Source of the DNA: an uncultured Eubacteriales bacterium | Lineage (GTDB): Bacteria; Bacillota; Clostridia; Oscillospirales; Oscillospiraceae | Length of the DNA stretch: 18,760 nt | Reading direction: 5' to 3' | NCBI GenBank assembly: GCA_900554855.1 | Contig: USIZ01000002.1 | Span: forward strand, 1-18,760 | Shown: one piece after another, positions 13,604 to 18,760 of the stretch | How the letters are laid out: each line of letters begins with the position of its first letter | Position numbering within the stretch: position 1 is the stretch's first letter | The notes under the pieces: generated by a model | What the model saw: only the letters and a program-made list of their open reading frames with translations | Database searches by the model: none | Told to the model about the DNA's origin: nothing | Position numbers and translations under genes: made by a program

Positions 13604-14080
13604 TCAGATGCGCTGAGCATTTTCAATGATGCGCCAGAGCGCCAGCCGTCCGTTCTGGCAGGACTGGGCGCAGCGGAGAAACACCCCCGCCAGCGTGGCG
13701 TCGGTGCAGATCTCGGCGGCCCGGCGGTAGTCCGCCTCGGCGGCGTGCTCGTTCTGATAGAGCGTCCGTATGGCCTCCGCTCTCGTCTGATAGCGGTTCG
13801 CCTCGCCCTTCGGAGCGTGAGTGAGATCTGCCGCGCCGGTCTGGAAGAATCGGGCCGCTCCCAGTGCGCATGCCCGGCTCTGACTCTCCCTCAGCGGGAT
13901 CGGAAAGGCGAGGGCGCGATAATCCCGGACGCGCTGGCGCTCCGCCTCCAGCCGCCCCTCCAGAAATTCCACCCACCCGGCAGAAGCGGCGGTCTCGGCG
14001 GTCTCCGCATCAGTTCTCGGCTTGCTGACCCGGTTCCAGACCCGGACAAACTCCGGGTCGGTCGGTTTGAGGTCCAACAT
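13604..14080 (-). CDS. Ferritin-like-fold candidate lacking evident metal ligands
   Basis: The protein has 158 aa. ATG at 14080 (MLDLKPTDPEF) is preceded by GGGAGGGTGA about 5 nt away; the longer frame upstream has no ribosome binding site. There is no signal peptide. The sequence predicts four amphipathic helices: about 35-58, 63-82, 99-126 and 128-156. Their spacing and wording ('FxxxRLEAERQRVRDYRALA', a second helix ending in FFQTG, then 'NEHAAEADYRRAAE' and a last helix) fit short ferritin-like proteins of clostridia. The E-x-x-H pairs expected in helices 2 and 4 are replaced by ESQSRAC and QSCQNGR. The fold is therefore an inference and an iron-oxidising role is unlikely. It is convergent with the small membrane ORF. 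Confidence 0.7.
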   Translation of the reverse strand: MLDLKPTDPEFVRVWNRVSKPRTDAETAETAASAGWVEFLEGRLEAERQRVRDYRALAFPIPLRESQSRACALGAARFFQTGAADLTHAPKGEANRYQTRAEAIRTLYQNEHAAEADYRRAAEICTDATLAGVFLRCAQSCQNGRLALWRIIENAQRI

Positions 14081-14097
14081 AACAATCACCCTCCCGT

Positions 14098-14125
14098 GCC
14101 GCCTTTGGTAAGAAAGGCGGCTTTT
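14098..14125 (+). terminator. Plus-strand terminator-like hairpin in the 5' leader of the minus-strand gene
   Basis: GCCGCCTTT (14098-14106) with AAAGGCGGC (14113-14121), 6-nt loop, then TTTT (14122-14125) on the plus strand. On the minus strand the same stem ends 17 nt before the start codon and has no T-run. It could stop transcripts coming from the small-ORF promoter, which would be antisense to the ferritin-like gene. Confidence 0.55.
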
Positions 14126-14145
14126 CTGCATTCTATGCGCCGGCG

Positions 14146-14174
14146 TTGCATTTGGCGTGCGGATTTGGTACAAT
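14146..14174 (+). promoter_or_regulatory. Sigma-A promoter of the thioesterase gene
   Basis: TTGCAT (14146-14151), a 17-bp spacer and TACAAT (14169-14174), 41 bp before the ATG. Confidence 0.8.
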
Positions 14175-14215
14175 CTACTTTATTATATTGTATCAGGCAT
14201 TCAGGAGGAATTACT

Positions 14216-14662
14216 ATGACAGAACAGGAACAGCAGGCGCTTTGCCGCCGGATTATGGAGGGGTCCAGTCAGCCCGGCTGGTTTTCCAATCAGCTGAAGA
14301 TCGTGTATGACCATCTGGACAGCCGCTCCGCCGAGGGGCATATCGTGGCGGAAAAGGAACACTGCAATCCCTTCAACATCGTCCACGGCGGTGTGTACTA
14401 TACGCTGATGGATCAGCTGGCGGGCATGGCCACCGCCGCTACCGGCCGGGGCGGCGTGACGCTGGATGCCAATGTCAGCTATCTGAAATCCGCCAGGGCG
14501 GGGGAGACGGTGCGCTGTAAGCTGGAGGCCGTCCACATCGGAAAGAGTGTGGCCGTCTACGAGGCGAAGTGCTTCGGCGAAGACGGCGCGCTCCAGGCCA
14601 CTGGCACATTCCACCTCTTCTTCCTCAAGCCGGTGGAGACCATGACGGGGGTTGCGGAGTAA
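14216..14662 (+). CDS. PaaI-family hotdog-fold thioesterase
   Basis: The protein has 148 aa. ATG at 14216 follows CAGGAGGAA by about 6 nt; the open frame extends far upstream but only as a GC-rich artefact before the promoter. It is a single hotdog domain (PF03061). The loop and central helix NPFNIVHGGVYYTLMDQLAG (about 57-76) contain the HGG signature, and the acidic residue of the helix (Asp72 region) is in the place of the PaaI catalytic Asp. LDANVSYLKSARAGETVRCK and a final ATGTFHLFFLK strand complete the fold. It probably hydrolyses acyl- or aryl-CoA thioesters, substrate unknown. It stands alone behind its own promoter; only a repeat element follows. Confidence 0.92.
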   Translation: MTEQEQQALCRRIMEGSSQPGWFSNQLKIVYDHLDSRSAEGHIVAEKEHCNPFNIVHGGVYYTLMDQLAGMATAATGRGGVTLDANVSYLKSARAGETVRCKLEAVHIGKSVAVYEAKCFGEDGALQATGTFHLFFLKPVETMTGVAE

Positions 14663-14708
14663 CGGAGACGGGGAGCGGAGCGTTTGTTTTGCGCAGTGCA
14701 GACTTCCG

Positions 14709-14910
14709 AAGGCTTCCCCTTGGGAGGTGAGCCCGAAATAGAAATATGCCTGTGGCATATTTCAGGGCGAGTGGGATAAACGCCGAAGGCGCTCAATAGA
14801 AAAGGCTGTCGCCGCAGGCGACTGATGAGGGGGCAGGTCTAGGATAGTTTTTCGTTCGTCGCCACCTCATCCGGCCCTTCAGGCCACCTTCCCCTCAAGG
14901 GGAAGGCTTT
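14709..14910. repeat. Palindromic intergenic repeat element, about 200 bp
   Basis: The ends carry a 10-bp inverted repeat: CTTCCCCTTG (14713-14722) and CAAGGGGAAG (14896-14905). Inside are nested hairpins: GAAATATGCC/GGCATATTTC (14741-14763), GTCGCC/GGCGAC (about 14808-14821), GATGAGG/CCTCATC around 14824-14871, GGCC/GGCC, and CCTTCCCCT/AGGGGAAGG at the right end. The right-end AGGGGAAGGCTTT also occurs at 10590-10602. No coding frame is supported. It fits a small non-autonomous, REP- or MITE-like repeat. I see no clear target-site duplication. Confidence 0.65.
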
Positions 14911-14990
14911 ACGGCGCGCACCCGCGCAAAATGCCGAAACAAAACCGTTTTGAAAGGCGAAATATGTGGCATCTATCCGCCAAAAAAGCC

Positions 14991-15019
14991 TTGCATTTCC
15001 TATGGCATCGTGCTATATT
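14991..15019 (+). promoter_or_regulatory. Sigma-A promoter of the rimP-nusA-infB operon
   Basis: TTGCAT (14991-14996), a 17-bp spacer and TATATT (15014-15019). The expected start near 15026 gives a leader of about 90 nt. Confidence 0.8.
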
Positions 15020-15042
15020 TAATTTGATAGTAAGTAGAAATG

Positions 15043-15070
15043 AGAGTGGAGCCTTGGCTCCGCTCTTTTT
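15043..15070 (+). terminator. Terminator-like hairpin in the rimP leader (possible attenuator)
   Basis: GAGTGGAGCC (15044-15053) with GGCTCCGCTC (15056-15065), one wobble pair, then five T (15066-15070). It lies about 20 nt after the predicted transcription start and 46 nt before the rimP ATG, so full transcription of the operon has to pass it. NusA, encoded second, acts at exactly such hairpins, which suggests feedback; this is an inference. Confidence 0.75.
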
Positions 15071-15116
15071 CTTGGACATTTCGCCCGGCAAGGCCCGGCG
15101 GGAAAGGCGGTCAGAG

Positions 15117-15572
15117 ATGAAAAAAGTGACGCAGTTGTGCGCTGAGCTGGCTGCTCCCTTTGTGGAGGCGGCAGGCTGCACCCTCTGGGACGTGGAGTAT
15201 GTGCGCGAGGCGGGGACCTGGTATCTCCGGGTGTTTATCGACGCCCCCGGCGGCGTGAACATCGACCAGTGCGAGGAGGTCTCCCGTGCGCTGAGCGACA
15301 GGCTGGACGAGGAGGACCCCATCGAGGGCAGCTATGTGCTGGAGGTGGGCAGCGCTGGCGCGGACCGGGCGCTCAAGAAGCCGGAGCACTTCGCCGCCTA
15401 TCTGGGCGAGCAGGTGGATGTGAAGCTCTACCGTCCCCGGGACGGCCGCAAGGAGTTCACCGGCGCGCTGAAGCGCTACAACGACGGCGACGTGACGCTG
15501 GACGTCAACGGCGCGGAGGAACAGTTTACAAAGAAGGAGATCGCGCTGGTGCGGCTCCACATTGAATTTTAA
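15117..15572 (+). CDS. rimP: Ribosome maturation factor RimP
   Basis: Assists 30S subunit maturation. It has 151 aa. ATG at 15117 (MKKVTQLC) is chosen because AAAGGCGG lies 6 nt upstream and it matches family starts; the frame is open further upstream into the leader. The N-terminal domain contains LWDVEYVREAGTWYLRVFID and the family core LEVGSAGADRALK (75-87), which corresponds to the usual LEVSSPGLDRPLK with Pro changed to Ala. The C-terminal SH3-like domain ends in the IALVRLHIEF strand. First gene of the conserved rimP-nusA-ylxR-ylxQ-infB cluster. It sits behind its own promoter and a leader terminator hairpin. Confidence 0.95.
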   Translation: MKKVTQLCAELAAPFVEAAGCTLWDVEYVREAGTWYLRVFIDAPGGVNIDQCEEVSRALSDRLDEEDPIEGSYVLEVGSAGADRALKKPEHFAAYLGEQVDVKLYRPRDGRKEFTGALKRYNDGDVTLDVNGAEEQFTKKEIALVRLHIEF

Positions 15573-15618
15573 AGAGCGGCCGGGCTGGGCCGCCAGTTGG
15601 TAAGGGAGTGCAATCGAA

Positions 15619-16809
15619 ATGGCTAAGAGAACAAAGAAGAGCGAGAACAGCCAGGAGCAGGATAACCGCGAGTTCTTCCTGGCGCTGGATATGCTGGAGA
15701 AAGAGCGCGGCATCAAGAAGGAATATATGCTGGAGAAGATCAGCCAGGCGCTGGCCACCGCTTATAAGCGCGACCACGAGGGCGTGGGCGACAATATCGC
15801 CGTCATCGCCGACGAGGAGCACAACATCGTGCGCATGGTGATCCGCCGCGACGTGGTGGAGGAGGTCGACAACCCCTACACCGAGATCTCTCTCGAGGAT
15901 GCCCGCCGCAGCCTGCCCCATGTGGGTCTGGGCGATGTGGTCTCCAGCGAGATCCGCACCAAGAACTTCGGCCGCATTGCCGCGCAGACTGCCCGGCAGG
16001 TCATTATTCAGGGCATCCGTGAGGCCGAGCGCAGCAAGGTGTACGATGCCTTCACCGAAAAGACCAGCGAACTCATGAGCGGCGTGGTCAGCCGCATCGA
16101 CGATCGCTCCGGCGCACTGTATGTGAAGCTGATGGCCAACGGCGAGACCACCGAGGCCATGCTCTCCGCCGGTGAGCAGGTCAAAGGCGAGGTCTACCAC
16201 GAGGGCGACCGGATCAAGGTCTATGTGGTGGAGGTGCGCCGCACCGCCCGGGGCACTCAGGTGGTCATTTCCCGCACCCATTACGGTCTGGTGCGCCGCC
16301 TGTTTGAGATGGAAGTGCCCGAGATCTTCGATGGCGTGGTGGAGATCCGCTCCATCGCCCGTGAGGCCGGCAGCCGCACCAAGATGGCGGTCTGGTCCAA
16401 CGATTCCGACGTGGATCCCATCGGCGCCTGCGTGGGCACCCGCGGCCAGCGCGTGAACACCATCGTGGAAGAGCTGGGCGGCGAAAAGGTGGACATCATC
16501 AAGTACAGCGACGATCCCGGCGAGTATGTGGCCGCCGCGCTGGCTCCCGCCGACGTGGTGAGCGTCGAGGTGCTGGACAGCGACGCCAAGAGCTGCCGCG
16601 TGGTCGTGCCCGACGATCAGCTCAGCCTGGCCATCGGCAAGGAGGGCCAGAACGCCCGTCTGGCCGCCAAGCTGACCGGCTTCAAGATCGACATCAAGTC
16701 CGTCACCGCCGCCGAGCAGGGGGAGGACGAGAGCGAGGATGATCTGCTGGTCGAGGAGGATGACAACGCGCTGATCGCCGACGACGAGGAGAGCGCCGTC
16801 GAGGAATAA
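15619..16809 (+). CDS. nusA: Transcription termination/antitermination factor NusA
   Basis: Binds RNA polymerase and nascent RNA and modulates pausing, termination and antitermination. It has 396 aa; AAGGGAG about 10 nt before the ATG. Domains in order: N-terminal polymerase-binding domain (about 17-145), S1 domain (about 150-220), KH1 with GACVGTRGQR (269-278) and KH2 with LAIGKEGQN (338-346). A strongly acidic tail (366-396) follows. That is Firmicute length, without the E. coli C-terminal acidic repeat domains. The N-terminal 15 residues (KRTKKSENSQEQD) are a polar extension before the conserved FFLALDMLEKE start. It follows rimP by 46 nt. The gap to ylxR is 80 nt and contains small hairpins (GCCCC/GGGGC at 16838-16850). 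Confidence 0.97.
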   Translation: MAKRTKKSENSQEQDNREFFLALDMLEKERGIKKEYMLEKISQALATAYKRDHEGVGDNIAVIADEEHNIVRMVIRRDVVEEVDNPYTEISLEDARRSLPHVGLGDVVSSEIRTKNFGRIAAQTARQVIIQGIREAERSKVYDAFTEKTSELMSGVVSRIDDRSGALYVKLMANGETTEAMLSAGEQVKGEVYHEGDRIKVYVVEVRRTARGTQVVISRTHYGLVRRLFEMEVPEIFDGVVEIRSIAREAGSRTKMAVWSNDSDVDPIGACVGTRGQRVNTIVEELGGEKVDIIKYSDDPGEYVAAALAPADVVSVEVLDSDAKSCRVVVPDDQLSLAIGKEGQNARLAAKLTGFKIDIKSVTAAEQGEDESEDDLLVEEDDNALIADDEESAVEE

Positions 16810-16889
16810 GCGGACGATGAACCCTCACCTCGGGAAAGCCCCAAAGGGGCAGACCATATCTGCTTTATAAACGAAAGGAGAGCTGCTCC

Positions 16890-17180
16890 ATGCCCAAGAA
16901 AATACCCCTGCGCCAATGCCTTGGCTGCCGGGAGATGAAGCCCAAGCGGGAACTGATCCGGGCGGTGCGCTCCCCGGAGGGCGAGATTTCGCTGGATTTT
17001 AAGGGCCGCAAGCCGGGCCGGGGCGCTTATGTGTGTCCCAGCGCAGACTGCCTGAAAAAAGCCCGCCGCTCCAAGGCGCTGGAGCGCGCCTTCGGCGCGC
17101 CCATTCCGGACGAGGTCTGGCAGGCGCTGGAGCGCGAGATGCAGGAGGCTCCGCCGGTGACGGCGGAGGGCGAGTCCTGA
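16890..17180 (+). CDS. ylxR: YlxR-family RNA-binding protein (RNase P modulator in Bacillus)
   Basis: The protein has 96 aa; AAAGGAGAG about 9 nt before the ATG. Family signature (PF04296, formerly DUF448): RQCLGCREMKPKRELIRAVR (8-27), GRKPGRGAYVC (39-49) and a later Cys of CLKKA. Small, basic and cytoplasmic. In Bacillus subtilis the homologue has been reported to bind the RNase P RNA and moderate its activity (name RnpM); applied here by homology. It lies between nusA and ylxQ as in most Firmicutes. Its stop codon overlaps the apparent start of ylxQ. Confidence 0.95.
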   Translation: MPKKIPLRQCLGCREMKPKRELIRAVRSPEGEISLDFKGRKPGRGAYVCPSADCLKKARRSKALERAFGAPIPDEVWQALEREMQEAPPVTAEGES

Positions 17181-17590
17181 AGCCGTGGCTGTCCCTTCTG
17201 GGCATGGCCCGGAAGGCAGGGCAGGTGCGCCTCGGCGAGGAGGCCGCCAGTCAGGCGGTGCTGGATCACAAGGCCCGGCTCATTCTCGTCGCCGCGGACG
17301 CCGGCGAGACAACAGCCCGGCGGCTCAAGCGGCTGGAGAGCGACAAGCTGCCGGTGCTCACCCTGCCCGAGAAGAAAAGTGAGCTGGGCGCGGCAGTTGG
17401 CTTTGTCGATGTGGCCGCCGCGGCGGTGTGCGATCTGGGCTTCGCGTGTGCCATTGCCCAGAAGCTGGCGGCAGAGGACGAGAACTGCCGGGATACGGCG
17501 GAGCGCCTGAAAGCCCGCCAGTCCAAAGCCGTGCGCCGGAAGGCGGATACCGCCAGGCACGGCAAGAAATCGGCCAGACGCGGCAGATGA
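17177..17590 (+). CDS. ylxQ: YlxQ, L7Ae-family RNA-binding protein, with apparent CTG start
   Basis: The protein has 137 aa from CTG 17177. The L7Ae/L30e domain is clear: WLSLLGMARKAGQVRLGEEA, then KARLILVAADAGETTARRLKRL and an AVGFVDVAAAAVCDLGFA segment. Homologues begin about 7-8 residues before the LLG motif. In this window no ATG, GTG or TTG stands there: the only start-like codon is CTG, overlapping the ylxR stop as C-TGA, with GGAGGG (17165-17170) exactly 6 nt before it. The next ATG (Met10 of this reading) would cut the first helix. A lysine/arginine-rich tail of about 35 residues extends the C-terminus beyond the usual ~100 aa. Translationally coupled to ylxR. Confidence 0.88.
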   Translation: MKPWLSLLGMARKAGQVRLGEEAASQAVLDHKARLILVAADAGETTARRLKRLESDKLPVLTLPEKKSELGAAVGFVDVAAAAVCDLGFACAIAQKLAAEDENCRDTAERLKARQSKAVRRKADTARHGKKSARRGR

Positions 17591-17664
17591 GCGCGCGTCT
17601 GAGCCGCCGCCGGACGCGGCGAAAAACAGGAAAGAAGCGGTTTACTGAAAACCGCATACCGTTT

Positions 17665-17717
17665 GTGCCAATGGGAAAGCATAGGCGCTTTTCCCACCTG
17701 CGTTTTCCCATTGGCAC
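17665..17717 (+). promoter_or_regulatory. Long alternative hairpin in the infB leader
   Basis: GTGCCAATGGGAAA (17665-17678) is exactly complementary to TTTCCCATTGGCAC (17704-17717), a 14-bp stem. An inner copy, GCTTTTCCCA (17687-17696), can instead pair with TGGGAAAGC (17672-17680). So two exclusive structures exist, ending 15 nt before the infB ribosome binding site. A smaller hairpin GCGGTTT/AAACCGC precedes it (about 17637-17655). There is no T-tract. The ylxQ-infB gap of 159 nt is long for this operon. Confidence 0.6.
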
Positions 17718-17749
17718 GAGCCCCGAATCACAGGAGGTGGCTATTTTAT

Positions 17750-18760
17750 ATGAGTATTGATGTGAAGTATCGTGTGCGTGAGCTGGCCAAGGACTTCGGT
17801 CTGAGCAGCAAGGAGATCACCGAGATCCTCTCCAAGTACGGCGAGGCCCCCAAGAGCACCATGCAGGTGCTGACCGACCGGGAGCTGAGCATGGTGTTTG
17901 AGTACCTGACCCAGCACCATCAGATGGAGAGCCTGGCCGAGGTGTACGCCGAGGGCGCTCAGCCCGGTCAGAAGAAGGTCGAGACCAAGAGTGCGCCCAA
18001 GGCGGAGAACGCCGGCAAGGGCGGCGAGCAGAAGAAGACTGAGCAGGCCGCCAAGCCCGCCGCGGAGAGCGCGCCCAAGAGCCGCGTGCCCCAGAAGAAG
18101 GTCGTTGACACCCGCAAGGCGGCCGACGTCAATCTGGACCGCTATGACCAGCATCTGGAGGATCTGGCCCCCGAGCGCGCCGAGCGGATGCAGCAGGGTC
18201 AGGGCAAGCAGAAGATCAAGCAGCAGAGCCGCAACCGCCAGCAGCAGCAGCGCCAGTCCGCCAAGCGCCGTCAGGAGGAGCAGGCCCGCCAGATGCGCCG
18301 TCTCCAGCAGGAGATCGCCCGCAAGGCCCCTGTGAAGGTGCAGATCCCCGACGAGATCGCCGTGGGTGAGCTGGCCAGCCGGATGAAGAAGACCGGCGCC
18401 GAGGTGGTCAAGACCCTGATGAAGAACGGCGTCATGGCCTCCCTGTCCGACGTGATCGACTTCGACACCGCCGCCATCATCGCCGAGGAGCTGGGCTGCG
18501 TCGTGGAGCATGAGGTCATCGTCACCATTGAGGAGAGACTGATCGACGACCACGAGGATAAGGAAGAGGATCTGGTGGAGCGCGCCCCCGTCGTTGTGGT
18601 CATGGGCCACGTCGACCACGGCAAGACCAGCCTGCTGGACTATATCCGCCATGCCAACGTGGCCTCCGGCGAGGCCGGCGGCATTACGCAGGCCATCGGC
18701 GCCTATCAGGTCACCGTGGGCGAGAAGGTCATCACCTTCCTGGACACCCCCGGCCATGAG
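17750..18760 (+). CDS. infB: Translation initiation factor IF-2, N-terminal part (3' end outside window)
   Basis: Delivers initiator tRNA to the 30S subunit and promotes subunit joining. 337 codons are visible and the frame is open at the window edge. ATG at 17750 follows CAGGAGGTGG by 9 nt. An N-terminal IF2N helix-turn domain (KYRVRELAKDFGLSSKEITE, 6-25) is followed by a charged, then Gln/Arg-rich linker (about 75-190; QQQQR runs). A second IF2N-like region follows (about 200-260), then the G domain. G1 is GHVDHGKT (286-293), switch I GGITQAIGAY (310-319), G3 DTPGHE (332-337), where the window ends. Fifth gene of the rimP operon. Confidence 0.97.
   Translation, partial: MSIDVKYRVRELAKDFGLSSKEITEILSKYGEAPKSTMQVLTDRELSMVFEYLTQHHQMESLAEVYAEGAQPGQKKVETKSAPKAENAGKGGEQKKTEQAAKPAAESAPKSRVPQKKVVDTRKAADVNLDRYDQHLEDLAPERAERMQQGQGKQKIKQQSRNRQQQQRQSAKRRQEEQARQMRRLQQEIARKAPVKVQIPDEIAVGELASRMKKTGAEVVKTLMKNGVMASLSDVIDFDTAAIIAEELGCVVEHEVIVTIEERLIDDHEDKEEDLVERAPVVVVMGHVDHGKTSLLDYIRHANVASGEAGGITQAIGAYQVTVGEKVITFLDTPGHE

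Noticed and set aside
13337..14215. Long upstream extension of the thioesterase frame
   Set aside because: It starts inside the ABC-operon end, runs through a strong terminator and antisense to the ferritin-like gene. The real start has its own promoter and RBS at 14216.
14709..14910. CRISPR-like or tandem repeat array
   Set aside because: The hairpins differ in sequence and spacing; there is no regular repeat-spacer pattern and no cas gene in the window.

Overview
The window reads as a GC-rich, low-repeat chromosomal segment of a gut Clostridia (Firmicutes), most like the Oscillospiraceae/Ruminococcaceae. The basis is the protein style, strong AGGAGG-type ribosome binding sites, clean sigma-A promoters with 17-bp spacers, and the order rimP-nusA-ylxR-ylxQ-infB. 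The genus is an inference. No rRNA, tRNA, CRISPR array, phage or IS transposase was seen.

Layout. 1-2782: the 3' part of ppk1 (polyphosphate kinase) is followed after 6 nt by a phosphofructokinase and a strong terminator. 2840-3843: a promoter, a structured leader and a TtcA-like PP-loop tRNA-thiolation ATPase. 3849-4205, minus strand: a complete small transcription unit (promoter, RBS, ORF, terminator) encoding a tcdA reading frame with its whole middle deleted in frame; the sequence shows this directly. 4221-4677: a small uncharacterised protein with its own promoter and terminator. 4701-8698, minus strand: prfC (release factor 3), an AEC-family transporter, a cluster of palindromes, and azlD/azlC (branched-chain amino acid export). 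8809-10418: a processive GT2 glycosyltransferase behind two tandem promoters, one with a response-regulator-like direct repeat. 10447-13384: an intergenic repeat, then a polar amino acid ABC importer (binding lipoprotein, permease, ATPase). 13439-14662: a candidate 26-aa membrane protein, a divergent ferritin-like protein on the minus strand, and a PaaI-type thioesterase. 14709-18760: a palindromic repeat element, then rimP-nusA-ylxR-ylxQ-infB (infB cut by the window end), with a terminator-like leader hairpin before rimP and a long alternative hairpin before infB.

Most of the genes are housekeeping or transport. The points that stand out are the internally deleted tcdA remnant with intact expression signals, the apparent CTG start of ylxQ, the response-regulator-type promoter, the structured leader before the PP-loop gene, and several families of intergenic palindromes. 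I did not find a convincing new multi-gene system such as a defence, toxin or RNA-guided system.
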